A stretch of 64,000 bases of DNA from CAMDPA01 sp965223035 (GTDB taxonomy: Bacteria; Pseudomonadota; Alphaproteobacteria; Rhizobiales; Hyphomicrobiaceae): NCBI GenBank assembly GCA_965223035.1, contig OZ244980.1, positions 992,001 to 1,056,000 of the forward strand, in the 5' to 3' direction. The translations under genes were made by a program, and so were the position numbers. Below the pieces are notes generated by a model. It did not search any database, was not told the DNA's origin, and was given only the letters and a program-made list of their open reading frames with translations. Positions 27,130 through 36,534 of this stretch are shown here, one piece after another (positions within the stretch are counted from its first letter, which is position 1; every line of letters starts with the position of its first letter).

Positions 27130-29508
27130 ATGTCGCAATCCAGACCTCCTCCTACGGCGCGCCAGGCCGTTGACGTCCTGACCGAACCCCAGGCGCACGT
27201 TGAACTGGCCTGGCTCGCGCAGGAGATCGCCCGGCACGACGCGCTCTATTACCGCGACGATGCGCCGGAACTGTCGGATGCGGATTATGATGCCCTGCGT
27301 CAGCGCAATCAGGCCATCGAAGCCCGGTTTCCCGAGTTGGTGCGGCCGGACAGTCCGTCGCTTCGCGTTGGTGCAGCGGCGGTGGCGGCATTCGGCAAGG
27401 TGCAGCACCGCGTGCCGATGCTTTCGCTGGGAAATGCTTTTGATGAGCAAGACGTGCTAGACTTTGATGCGCGCGTCCGCCGCTTTCTCGGCCTGGCAGC
27501 GGACGATCAGCTGGCGTTTACGGCCGAGCCGAAGATCGACGGCCTGTCGATTTCGATCCGCTATGAGCGGGGTCAGCTGGTCGAGGCTGCAACCCGTGGT
27601 GACGGGACCGAAGGTGAAAACGTTACGGCCAACGTTTTGACGATTCAGCAGATTCCACATCGTCTGCGCGGCGGCGGCGTGCCGCAGACGATCGACGTGC
27701 GGGGCGAGATCTACCTGGGCCATGAGGACTTTCGGCGGCTCAACACCGCCCAGGAAGCCACCGGCGGCAAGGTCTTCGCAAACCCGCGCAACGCCGCCGC
27801 TGGGTCCTTGCGTCAGCTCGATCCGTCGATGACAGCGAGCCGGCCGCTGAGATTTTTTGCCTATGCTTGGGGCGAGGCTTCGCAGTTGCCGGCGGACACC
27901 CAAATCGGCGTGTGCGAGGCCTATGAGCGCTGGGGCTTGCCGGTCAATCCGCGCTTGGCTTTGTGTCAGTCCCCGACAGAGATGATCGCTTTTTACCGAT
28001 CGATCGAGCAGGTGCGGTCTGCGCTCGGCTATGACATCGATGGTGTGGTGTACAAAGTCAATGATTTGGCTTTGCAAGAGCGATTGGGCTTCGTCTCGCG
28101 CAGCCCCCGCTGGGCGATCGCGCACAAATTTCCGGCCGAACAAGCAACGACGCTGTTGCGCGACATTGAAATCCAAGTCGGCCGCACGGGGGCGCTGACG
28201 CCGGTGGCCAAACTTGAGCCGGTCACGGTCGGTGGCGTCGTCGTCTCCAACGCGACATTGCACAACGAAGATGAGATCGCGCGCAAGGATGTCCGCGTGG
28301 GCGACACGGTGGTCGTGCAACGCGCCGGCGACGTGATTCCCCAAGTGGTGTCGGTGGTCATCGATCGCCGGCCCGGCGACACGGTTCCGTTTACTTTTCC
28401 ACACGTCTGTCCTGAATGCGGCAGCGAGGCCGTGCGGGAAACCGATGAACGCGGTCAGGCCGACGTGGTGCGGCGGTGCACGGGCGGTCTCATCTGTCCG
28501 GCTCAGGCGAAGGAGCGGCTGAAGCATTTCGTATCGCGCAATGCCTTTGATATCGAAGGGCTTGGCGGGGAGACGGTCGGGTTGTTTTTTGACGAAGGGC
28601 TGATCCAGAAGCCCGCCGACATTTTTACGCTGGCCGAGCGCGATGCCGCATCGCCGACGCCGCTCGCGTCGCGCAAGGGATTTGGATCGAAATCGGTCGA
28701 CAACCTGTACCGATCGATCGAAGCTCGGCGCAGTGTCGGCTTGGACCGTTTCCTGTTTGCGCTTGGCATTCGCCATGTCGGCGAAACGACGGCACGCGAC
28801 CTGGCGAAGGCGTTTGGCACGCTCGGGGACTTGCGGACAGCGATCGACGCGGCTGCAGCGGCACGGGCCGGACCACACTATCGGCGCATGGTTGCGGTCA
28901 AGGGACTTGGCCAAAAAACCGCTGAAAGCCTGATGCGCGCGGTCGCCGACCGGACACTGGGTAACGGCGATGCAGATGCCGGCGGCCAAGCGAGCTTCGC
29001 CGCAGCGATCGCTGGGCTCAAGGGGGTGCGCGCCTCGAGCGCCGAGGCGCTGGGCAGGGCGTTCGAAACCGTCTCCGATTTCCTCGACGTCGCCCGGCAA
29101 GGCGCTACGGAGTTTCCCGGTGAGGCCTATGCGGATGTTGCCGGCCTTGACGGCATTGGCGCTGTTGTCACGGATGCGCTGATCGATTTCTTCGATGAGC
29201 CGCACAATCGGGATGCCGTCGCTGATCTGCTCACGCACGTGACGGTGGAGCCGGTTGCCGCCGTGAGCACAGACATGACGGTGGTGACCGGTAAGACGGT
29301 GGTGTTCACCGGGGCGCTGTCTCGGTTGTCGCGTAACGAGGCGAAAGCGCAAGCGGAACGGCTCGGCGCCAAGGTGGCCGGCTCGGTATCCAAAAAGACC
29401 GATTACGTGGTGGCCGGGGCGGACGCCGGCTCCAAACTGGATCGGGCGCGCGCGCTTGGGGTTGCGGTCTTGAGCGAGGATGAGTGGATCGAGCTGATCG
29501 AATCGTGA
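27130..29508 (+). CDS. ligA: NAD-dependent DNA ligase LigA
   Basis: Seals nicks in duplex DNA using NAD+. Order of parts: Ia domain with YYRDDAPELSDADYD (41-54); adenylation domain with the nucleophile Lys135 in EPKIDG; NPRNAAAGSLRQLD and RWAIAHKFPAEQA; OB fold; zinc finger with Cys427, Cys430, Cys450 and Cys456; helix-hairpin-helix repeats (about 480-690) and a C-terminal BRCT domain (KTVVFTGALSRLSRNEAK to the end). 792 residues is longer than the usual 670-720, due mainly to a longer HhH part (about 600-640). It is convergent with parE. Confidence 0.96.
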   Translation: MSQSRPPPTARQAVDVLTEPQAHVELAWLAQEIARHDALYYRDDAPELSDADYDALRQRNQAIEARFPELVRPDSPSLRVGAAAVAAFGKVQHRVPMLSLGNAFDEQDVLDFDARVRRFLGLAADDQLAFTAEPKIDGLSISIRYERGQLVEAATRGDGTEGENVTANVLTIQQIPHRLRGGGVPQTIDVRGEIYLGHEDFRRLNTAQEATGGKVFANPRNAAAGSLRQLDPSMTASRPLRFFAYAWGEASQLPADTQIGVCEAYERWGLPVNPRLALCQSPTEMIAFYRSIEQVRSALGYDIDGVVYKVNDLALQERLGFVSRSPRWAIAHKFPAEQATTLLRDIEIQVGRTGALTPVAKLEPVTVGGVVVSNATLHNEDEIARKDVRVGDTVVVQRAGDVIPQVVSVVIDRRPGDTVPFTFPHVCPECGSEAVRETDERGQADVVRRCTGGLICPAQAKERLKHFVSRNAFDIEGLGGETVGLFFDEGLIQKPADIFTLAERDAASPTPLASRKGFGSKSVDNLYRSIEARRSVGLDRFLFALGIRHVGETTARDLAKAFGTLGDLRTAIDAAAAARAGPHYRRMVAVKGLGQKTAESLMRAVADRTLGNGDADAGGQASFAAAIAGLKGVRASSAEALGRAFETVSDFLDVARQGATEFPGEAYADVAGLDGIGAVVTDALIDFFDEPHNRDAVADLLTHVTVEPVAAVSTDMTVVTGKTVVFTGALSRLSRNEAKAQAERLGAKVAGSVSKKTDYVVAGADAGSKLDRARALGVAVLSEDEWIELIES

Positions 29509-29673
29509 GCGCTCGGCAGGGTGCTCAAGCCAGGTGACGTGGCGGCCCAGTGGATCGCCGTTGCGGTTGGCACCGGGTGGGCTCTGCAACGTAGATCAGG
29601 GCGTTTCCGCGTGCGCTGGAACCATCCCTCCCGAACCCGCTCCTCAACTGGGCCACCCAATGCGATGACGATC

Positions 29674-29735
29674 TAGATCATCGCGCCTTAAATCGGAACC
29701 GCAAAGCCGGTTCCGATTTAAGGCAGGTTGCTCTA
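29674..29735 (+). repeat. Hybrid A-left/B-right repeat overlapping the parE stop
   Basis: A 62-bp palindrome. The left arm is the A end (TAGATCATCGCGCCTTAAATC) and the right arm finishes with the B end (AAGGCAGGTTGCTCTA); the material between the two centres is gone, as if recombination occurred between the A and B palindromes. The final TA lies in the parE stop codon (TAG on the minus strand, 29735-29733). Confidence 0.88.
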
Positions 29736-31745
29736 GACGTCGAGATCGGTCGCGAACGCGGCATGTTCCTGGATGAAGCGGAAGCGCGCTTCGGGTTTGG
29801 AGCCCATCAGCGCATTGACCGCTTGCGCAATTTCGCTCTTGTCGCCGTCGCCTAACTCCACCTTCAACAGCGTGCGGCGCTGAGGATCCATCGTGGTCTC
29901 TTTGAGCTGGCTGGCATTCATCTCGCCGAGCCCCTTGAACCGGGAGACCTCGATCTTCTGGTTCGGCTTGAAGTGATCGGAAATCAGCTGATCGCGATGG
30001 CGCTCGTCGCGCGCATACATGGACTTTGTGCCCTGGGCGACTTTGAACAAGGGTGGTACGGCCAGATAAAGATGGCCCGAGGCGATCAGTTCCGGCATCT
30101 CCCGATAGAAAAAAGTGATCAGCAGCGAGGCGATGTGCGCGCCATCGACGTCGGCATCAGTCATCACGATGACCCGCTCGTAGCGGAGATCTTGTTCTTG
30201 ATAGCGCGCTCCAGTCCCGGCGCCGAGCGACTGGATCAAGTCGGACAACATCTGGTTCTGGCTCAGTTTCGCCGAAGACGCGTTGGCCACATTGAGCACC
30301 TTGCCGCGCAGCGGTAGCACCGCCTGAGTTTTTGGGTCGCGCGCCTGCTTTGCCGAGCCGCCAGCCGAGTCACCCTCGACGATGAAGATCTCGGTGCCGG
30401 CCGCCTCCCGGATCGAACAGTCAACCAGCTTGCCCGGTAGACGTAGCTTACGGGTCGCGGACTGGCGTCCGATTTCCTTCTCACGCCGCCGCTTGAGACG
30501 GTCCTCGGCCTGCTCGATGGTCCACTCGAGCAGCCGCGCCGCCTGCTGCGGGCTGTCCGCCAACCAGTGGTCGAAGGCATCTTTGATGGTGCCCTCGACG
30601 ATGCGGGCGGCCTCTTGGCTCGCGAGTTTGTCTTTGGTCTGCCCTTGGAATTCGGGCTCGCGAATGAACACCGACAGCATCGAGGCGGCCGTGCTCATCA
30701 CGTCCTCAGCGGTGATCTGCGATGCACGCTTGTTGCCGACCAGCTCGCCGTAGGCGCGCAGGCTTTTGCTCAGCGCGGATCGTAAGCCGGTTTCGTGGGT
30801 GCCTCCCTCAGCGGTTGGAATCGTGTTGCAGTAAGAGCGCGAAAAGCCATCCGCATCGGCAACCCACGCAATGGCCCACTCGAGCGTGCCGTGTTTGCCT
30901 TCCCGCTCGCTGCGACCGGCGAACACGTCCTTGGTCACCAGGGTTTGGCCTTCGATGGTGGCCAGCAGATAATCCTGCAATCCACCTGGAAAATGAAACA
31001 CGGCCTGCGACGGCGTCTGGTCCGTGATCAGCTCCGTGGCGCAGAACCAACGGATCTCCACGCCTCCAAAAAGGTAGGCCTTGGAGCGCGCCATCGCGTG
31101 CAGGCGGGCCGGCTTGAAGGCGGCAGCGGCGCCGAAAATCTGTGGATCCGGCTTGAACCGCACCTTGGTGCCGCGTCGGTTCATGATCTGGCCGAGCTTT
31201 TCCAACTTGGTCTGCGGTTCGCCGCGGGAGAACACCATGCGGTAGAGCTGCTGGCCGCGTGCGACCTCGACCTCCAAGGCCTCCGATAGAGCATTGACGA
31301 CCGAAACGCCGACGCCGTGCAATCCGCCCGAGGTTTGATAGGCCTTGCCATCGAATTTTCCGCCCGCGTGCAGCGTGCACATGATGACTTCCAGCGCGGA
31401 CTTGGTCTTAAACTTCGGATGGGGATCGACCGGAACACCGCGCCCGTTGTCGGTGACCGACAGGAAGCCATCGGCCTCCAGATGCACTTCGATCCAGTCG
31501 GCGTGCCCGGCCACCGCCTCGTCCATCGCGTTGTCAATGACTTCGGCAAACAGGTGGTGCAGCGCCCGTTCATCCGTGCCGCCGATGTACATGCCGGGCC
31601 GGCGCCTGACCGGCTCCAATCCCTCCAGCACTTCAATCTGGGCGGCGGTGTAGGTATCCGCGGTATCGACCGGTTTACGGGCACGGGCAGTCTTGCTGTT
31701 CATTTCAGCTTCAAGCCTTGAAAAGAGATCGCGTTGCGAAGCCAT
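29733..31745 (-). CDS. parE: DNA topoisomerase IV subunit B ParE
   Basis: ATPase subunit of the type II topoisomerase that decatenates chromosomes. Seen: VRRRPGMYIGGTDERALHHL, EVIDNAMDEAVAGHA, DNGRGVPVD, TLHAGGKFDGKAYQTSGGLHGVGVSVVNALS (ATP lid), then the TOPRIM motifs IVEGDSAGGSAKQARD and MTDADVDGAHI with FKGLGEMN near the end. 670 residues and no large insert fit ParE better than GyrB, although parC is not in the window. The ATG at 31745 opens MASQRDLFSRLE; the upstream extension is not credible. The stop codon is supplied by the end of an intergenic repeat. Confidence 0.92.
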   Translation of the reverse strand: MASQRDLFSRLEAEMNSKTARARKPVDTADTYTAAQIEVLEGLEPVRRRPGMYIGGTDERALHHLFAEVIDNAMDEAVAGHADWIEVHLEADGFLSVTDNGRGVPVDPHPKFKTKSALEVIMCTLHAGGKFDGKAYQTSGGLHGVGVSVVNALSEALEVEVARGQQLYRMVFSRGEPQTKLEKLGQIMNRRGTKVRFKPDPQIFGAAAAFKPARLHAMARSKAYLFGGVEIRWFCATELITDQTPSQAVFHFPGGLQDYLLATIEGQTLVTKDVFAGRSEREGKHGTLEWAIAWVADADGFSRSYCNTIPTAEGGTHETGLRSALSKSLRAYGELVGNKRASQITAEDVMSTAASMLSVFIREPEFQGQTKDKLASQEAARIVEGTIKDAFDHWLADSPQQAARLLEWTIEQAEDRLKRRREKEIGRQSATRKLRLPGKLVDCSIREAAGTEIFIVEGDSAGGSAKQARDPKTQAVLPLRGKVLNVANASSAKLSQNQMLSDLIQSLGAGTGARYQEQDLRYERVIVMTDADVDGAHIASLLITFFYREMPELIASGHLYLAVPPLFKVAQGTKSMYARDERHRDQLISDHFKPNQKIEVSRFKGLGEMNASQLKETTMDPQRRTLLKVELGDGDKSEIAQAVNALMGSKPEARFRFIQEHAAFATDLDV

Positions 31746-32134
31746 GAGCGTTGTTCCAAGCGCGTTATCGTGGACGCAAGCACGCTTGCCGGCGGTGGGT
31801 CTTGCGATCTCCCGTCCAGCGGTTTGGTCGACGCTTAAGCACCCTGCGTGAGATCGAAATCGGCACGATCCCCCATGGTGCCGATGATAGCTCGATTCTT
31901 GAGACAAGATCACCGTTGTGCCCGGCGTCGGGACCGGCAGCGCGGTACCAACGCAAGGCGCAAACAAGGTCTAACACGCGGGAACCTAGTCCATGTGGTG
32001 GCGAAAGTGGACAAATGCACAGAATGAGTTGGGCCCCCGAAGCCGCGCAGTGTCCACGCATATCACTGGCATCAGTCACTGGCATGAGCCGGCCTGCGTT
32101 GGCAAGCTGTGGCCGGCCAGCCACGCCGGTCGAT
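31746..32134. other. Gap between parE and panC, no gene supported
   Basis: About 390 bases upstream of the leftward parE and downstream of the leftward panC. A minus-strand frame of 136 codons covers most of it, but it shows no family motif or convincing start. It presumably holds the parE promoter. Confidence 0.4.
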
Positions 32135-33037
32135 TTATGGGTTTTGGTCGTCTGACGGCCCGCAGACGGCGACATTGTCGATCAGACGGGTCGAGCCAAG
32201 CCAGGCGGCGGCCAGCACGCGGTAGGGACGGTCGGCGCTGCCTGGCTGAAACGGCGCAAGCGTCACGGCATCGCGCACCGCGATGTAGTCGACCTTGGCG
32301 AAGCCGACCGCGATCAACATCTGGAGCGCCTGGGTGGTGATGAACTCGACCTGCTCTGCTGTGAGACCGGCGCCTTCGGCGACGACGTTTTGCGCGGTGA
32401 CACGCAGCACGCGATACAATGACGGTGCGATCCGCCGCTCCTTTTCAGACAGATAGCGATTGCGTGACGACATTGCCAGTCCGTCGCGGTCCCGGCAGGT
32501 CGGCGCACCGACGATCTGGAGCGGCATATCGAGATCGCGCACCAGCTGGCGCATCACGCACAGCTGCTGGTAGTCCTTCTCGCCGAAAATCGCGAAGTCG
32601 GGCGCCACCTGATTGAATAGCTTGGTGCAGACGGTCGCCACGCCGGCAAAAAAGTGTGGACGCATGTCGCTTTCTAGGCCCTCGGCCGCACCCTTCGGCA
32701 CGACGCGCGTGGCGAAGCTGTCGCCGTACATCGCCTCCACGGAGGGCGCCCAAACCAGATCGCAGCCGGTGGCTGCCAGCTTTTCCAGGTCGTCGGACAG
32801 CGTGCGTGGATAGCGGTCGAAGTCTTCGTGGGGCGCGAATTGCGTCGGATTGACAAACACGGAGCAGACGACGCGATCGGCCCGCGCTTTTGCTAATCGC
32901 ACCAACGATAGGTGGCCTTCGTGCAGGGCGCCCATGGTGGGAACCAAGGCAACGCTGTGATCGGCACGACGCCACTGGCGCGCAATGGTGCGCAATTCGC
33001 CAAGTGCCTCGACCTGTTGCGGTCGCATCTCGCTCAC
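32135..33037 (-). CDS. panC: Pantothenate synthetase PanC
   Basis: Joins pantoate and beta-alanine using ATP (coenzyme A pathway). Seen: VPTMGALHEGHLSLV with the HIGH-like motif, VNPTQFAPHEDFDRYPRT, MRPHFFAGVATVCTKLFN, IFGEKDYQQLCVM (with the KDYQQ motif), and LAMSSRNRYLS. About 300 residues, normal. The start is taken as GTG at 33037, 6 bases after GGAGA; the ATG at 33028 is an alternative. It diverges from putA across a 158-base space. panB is not adjacent. Confidence 0.94.
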   Translation of the reverse strand: MSEMRPQQVEALGELRTIARQWRRADHSVALVPTMGALHEGHLSLVRLAKARADRVVCSVFVNPTQFAPHEDFDRYPRTLSDDLEKLAATGCDLVWAPSVEAMYGDSFATRVVPKGAAEGLESDMRPHFFAGVATVCTKLFNQVAPDFAIFGEKDYQQLCVMRQLVRDLDMPLQIVGAPTCRDRDGLAMSSRNRYLSEKERRIAPSLYRVLRVTAQNVVAEGAGLTAEQVEFITTQALQMLIAVGFAKVDYIAVRDAVTLAPFQPGSADRPYRVLAAAWLGSTRLIDNVAVCGPSDDQNP

Positions 33038-33195
33038 ATCACGTCTCCCACCGCGCGGGCTGGGCCGGCGGGTCAATCGCCGACCCGGCGCGAATTCGCC
33101 TCCGCAATGGCCCGATGTCCGCACCACAACGGCCGCATGGTCTGATAGAGTTTGTTGCGAATCTTTTATGGGTCAAGCGCAGCGGAGTTCAAGCC

Positions 33196-36100
33196 ATGAT
33201 CGAGGCCGACGCAACAGCGCCGGAACGCGCCGATGAGGTTGAACGCGGCTTGCCATCGCGGGCGGAGGTTGCTGCCCATCACCTGGTGGCAGAGGACCGC
33301 TTGGTCGCGGGCTTGATAGAACGGGCAACCTTGTCCAGCGATGAGCGACGGCGGATCTCAGAGTTGGCGCGCGCGCTGGTGACGGCGGTCCGCTCCGGGC
33401 GCGCGCGGTTTTCTGGGATTGACGCGTTCATGGCTGAGTATGGGCTGAGCAGCGAGGAAGGCGTGATCCTCATGTGCTTGGCCGAATCGTTGCTGCGCAT
33501 TCCCGACAGCGAGACTGCGGATGCGCTGATCGCGGAAAAAATCGGCAGTGGCCGATGGGAAAGCCATCTGGGTCGCTCGGCCAATCCCTTCGTGACCGCC
33601 TCGACGTGGGGACTGATGCTGACCGGGCGTATCGTCAAGCTCGGAAAGGCCCGGGCCAGCAATCCGGTTGGCGCGCTCCGGCGGTTGGTCGCCAAATCCG
33701 GTGAGCCCGTGATCCGGCAGGCCTTGCGCAAGGCGATGCGGATCATGGGCGATCAATTTGTGCTCGGCCGCAGCATCGAGGAGGCTCTGGCGCGCGCTGG
33801 GGAGTTCGAGGCCCAAGGCTACGCCTTGTCCTACGACATGTTGGGCGAAGCGGCGCGATCGCAAGCCGACGCGGATCGCTACTACCGGCGGTACGAGGCA
33901 GCGCTGACAGCCGTGGGAGAGGCCGCGCCGCGCCCGCGCTCCCAGCATGCAGACGCGCTGTTTCAGCGGCCCAGCGTCTCGATCAAGCTGTCAGCGCTGC
34001 ACCCGCGCGTTGAGCCGGGCAAGGAGGATCGGCTGGAGCACGAGTTGCTGCCCAGGCTGGTTGATCTCGCCCGCTTGGCCCGTGAATTCTCGATTTCGCT
34101 GACAATCGATGCCGAAGAGCAGGATCGCTTGGACCTCACGCTGGGGCTGTTCGGGGCGATGTTCACCCACCCCGCGTTAGCGGCTTGGCCAGGCCTCGGC
34201 TTGGCCGTGCAAGCTTATGGTCGGCGTACGATCCCGGTGATCAGGTGGTTGCGGCAGTTGGCCCAGCGGTTCGGTCGGCCGATCCCGGTTCGTCTTGTCA
34301 AGGGCGCCTATTGGGACAGTGAGATCAAGTGGGCGCAAGAACGCGGCTGGGCGGACTATCCGGTGTTTACAAGAAAGCACCACACGGATCTGTCGTATCT
34401 GGCCGCCATGCGGTTGCTGTTGTCGGAGCCCGACGCGTTCTATCCGCAGTTTGCCACCCACAATGCCCACACGCTGGCCGCCGCGCATGTCATCGGCGCG
34501 GGCACGTCGTTCGAGTTTCAGCGTCTGCACGGTATGGGAGAAGCGCTTTATCATGACGTAATCGGACCTGAGAAATTGGGGCGCCGCTGCCGGATCTATG
34601 CGCCGGTCGGGGGACATGAAGATCTGTTGGCCTACCTTGTTCGTCGGCTGTTGGAGAATGGGGCCAATACCTCGTTCGTGAACCGCATCGCGGACGAGGA
34701 TCTGCCGATCGACGAGATTGTCCGCGATCCGGTGGAGGCCAGCGCACAGGAGCGCGAGCTGCCCACGGGCGAGGCCGGCAAGCTGGCTCTGCCCGGCGCG
34801 ATTTTTGCGCCACGCCGCAACAGTCTCGGCTTGCCGCTCGGCGAGACGAGCGTTCGCCAGGCGCTTTTGAGCGACATGCAACGGGCTCTACAGGAGCCGT
34901 TGATCGTCACGCCGTTGGTGGATGCGCCGATCGCCGATCCCAACCCAAGCAGCGCGGTGGTGAGCTGCCCGCACGATCGGCGCGAACGGATCGGTTTTGT
35001 CACCAGCGCCGATCCGCTGGTGGTGGAGGCGGCGATCAACCGTGCCCAAGAGGAGGCACAGGGCTGGGACCGGTTGGGCGGTGCCCGGCGTGCAGACATT
35101 TTGATCCGCGCCTCCGACCTGTTTGAGCGCGATCGCGCGCAACTGTTGGCGGTGATCGTCCGTGAAGCTGGCAAGACTTTGGAAACGGCGCAGGCTGACT
35201 TGCGCGAAGCCGTCGACTTTTTGCGCTATTACGCCGCCGAGGCGCGACGCCTGTTCGTCGGTGCCACGACCTTGCCTGGTCCCACCGGCGAGACCAACCG
35301 GCTCGAATTGCGCGGGCGCGGACCGTTTGCGTGTATCAGTCCCTGGAATTTCCCGATCGCGATCTTCACCGGGCAGGTCGCCGCGGCGTTGGCTGCGGGC
35401 AATCCGGTGCTGGCCAAACCGGCGGAGCAGACCCCGATCACCGCTTGGCTCGCCGTCCGGCTGCTGCATGAAGCCGGCGTGCCAGCCGGGGTGTTGCAAC
35501 TGTTGCCAGGCGGTGGAGACGTCGGCGCACTGTTGGTGGAGGACCCGCGCATCAAGGGTGTCGCTTTTACCGGGTCGAATGAGACCGCTTGGCGAATCCA
35601 GAAAGCGCTGGCCGATCGACGCGGTGAAATCGTGCCTTTGATCGCCGAAACCGGTGGCATCAATGCGATGATCGCCGATTCATCGGCGCTGCCGGAGCAG
35701 GTGGTGCGCGACGCGGTACACTCGGCATTCGACAGCGCCGGACAGCGCTGCTCGGCGGCGCGGGTCTTGTTCGTGCAGGCCGACGTCGCACCCGCGATCA
35801 TCAATATGCTGGCCGGCGCCACGGAGGCGCTCGACGTGGGCGATCCGATCGACTACGCAACCGACATCGGCCCGGTGATCGATCATGACGCCCAAAGCGT
35901 GCTTAATGCGCACAAGACGCGGATGTACCGGGAAGGGCGCAAGCTGGTCGACCTGCGGCTTCCTCCGGAGTGTCAAACGGGCACCTACGTGACGCCAGCG
36001 GTGTTCGAAATCGATCGGCTGAGCCGGCTGGATACCGAGGTGTTTGGGCCGATCCTTCACGTCGTTCGCTTCGGCCAAGGTCATTTGGACAAAGTCGTTG

Positions 36101-36393
36101 CGGCCATCAACGCGACCGGATATGGGCTGACCTTGGGTTTGCACAGCCGCATCGAGGCGGTTGCCGACTTCGTCGCCGAACATGCCCGGGTCGGCAACTT
36201 TTACGTCAACCGCAATCAGATCGGCGCCGTGGTCGGTGCGCAGCCGTTCGGCGGCGAGGGCTTGTCCGGCACCGGGCCGAAGGCCGGTGGACCCAACTAC
36301 GTGGTGCGGTTCGCCATCGAACGGGTCAGATCGACTGATATCACTGCGACCGGCGGCAACGTTCAACTGCTTAGGTTAGGCGGGCGGCGCTGA
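33196..36393 (+). CDS. putA: Bifunctional proline dehydrogenase/P5C dehydrogenase PutA
   Basis: Oxidises proline to glutamate in two steps on one chain. The first part is an FAD proline dehydrogenase barrel with SIKLSALHPR, RLVKGAYWDSEIK and YPQFATHNAHTLAAAH; the second is an aldehyde dehydrogenase with SPWNFPIAIFTGQVAAALAAGN, FTGSNETAW, the glutamate in AETGGINAMI, and the catalytic cysteine in SAGQRCSAARVLF, ending PFGGEGLSGTGPKAGG. About 1065 residues from the ATG at 33196. No ribbon-helix-helix DNA-binding domain is present at the N-terminus, so unlike the Escherichia coli protein it should not repress itself. Upstream in-frame codons are antisense to panC. Confidence 0.95.
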   Translation: MIEADATAPERADEVERGLPSRAEVAAHHLVAEDRLVAGLIERATLSSDERRRISELARALVTAVRSGRARFSGIDAFMAEYGLSSEEGVILMCLAESLLRIPDSETADALIAEKIGSGRWESHLGRSANPFVTASTWGLMLTGRIVKLGKARASNPVGALRRLVAKSGEPVIRQALRKAMRIMGDQFVLGRSIEEALARAGEFEAQGYALSYDMLGEAARSQADADRYYRRYEAALTAVGEAAPRPRSQHADALFQRPSVSIKLSALHPRVEPGKEDRLEHELLPRLVDLARLAREFSISLTIDAEEQDRLDLTLGLFGAMFTHPALAAWPGLGLAVQAYGRRTIPVIRWLRQLAQRFGRPIPVRLVKGAYWDSEIKWAQERGWADYPVFTRKHHTDLSYLAAMRLLLSEPDAFYPQFATHNAHTLAAAHVIGAGTSFEFQRLHGMGEALYHDVIGPEKLGRRCRIYAPVGGHEDLLAYLVRRLLENGANTSFVNRIADEDLPIDEIVRDPVEASAQERELPTGEAGKLALPGAIFAPRRNSLGLPLGETSVRQALLSDMQRALQEPLIVTPLVDAPIADPNPSSAVVSCPHDRRERIGFVTSADPLVVEAAINRAQEEAQGWDRLGGARRADILIRASDLFERDRAQLLAVIVREAGKTLETAQADLREAVDFLRYYAAEARRLFVGATTLPGPTGETNRLELRGRGPFACISPWNFPIAIFTGQVAAALAAGNPVLAKPAEQTPITAWLAVRLLHEAGVPAGVLQLLPGGGDVGALLVEDPRIKGVAFTGSNETAWRIQKALADRRGEIVPLIAETGGINAMIADSSALPEQVVRDAVHSAFDSAGQRCSAARVLFVQADVAPAIINMLAGATEALDVGDPIDYATDIGPVIDHDAQSVLNAHKTRMYREGRKLVDLRLPPECQTGTYVTPAVFEIDRLSRLDTEVFGPILHVVRFGQGHLDKVVAAINATGYGLTLGLHSRIEAVADFVAEHARVGNFYVNRNQIGAVVGAQPFGGEGLSGTGPKAGGPNYVVRFAIERVRSTDITATGGNVQLLRLGGRR

Positions 36394-36435
36394 GCGGCTG
36401 ATCTGCGCGATCAAAGCGGTTCAGTGTCGGCCGGA

Positions 36436-36534
36436 ACCTTCCCCCTTGGCCACCCGGCCAGCCATAAACATTTGCCATTGGCTGGACCGGGAGCGGGCTG
36501 GCATGGCGGTTCCGCCTCAGGCGGACATGATCTA
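36436..36534. repeat. Type C repeat whose end forms a gene stop codon
   Basis: A clear C-family copy: CCTTGGCCACCCGGCCAGCC, CATTTGCCATTGGCTGGACCGG, GAGCGGGCTGGCATGGCGG, the hairpin CCGCCTCAGGCGG and the end ACATGATCTA. The last CTA (36532-36534) is, on the minus strand, the TAG stop codon of the neighbouring hydrolase gene. Confidence 0.8.

Noticed and set aside
27457..29589. A 710-codon open frame on the minus strand across ligA
   Set aside because: Antisense shadow of ligA in GC-rich DNA; the ligA frame has all catalytic and zinc residues.
29733..31745. Call as GyrB
   Set aside because: Length and lack of the large GyrB insert fit ParE better; without parC in the window some doubt remains.
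31765..32175. Minus-strand frame between parE and panC
   Set aside because: No motif and it runs into the panC end; the composition resembles noncoding sequence.
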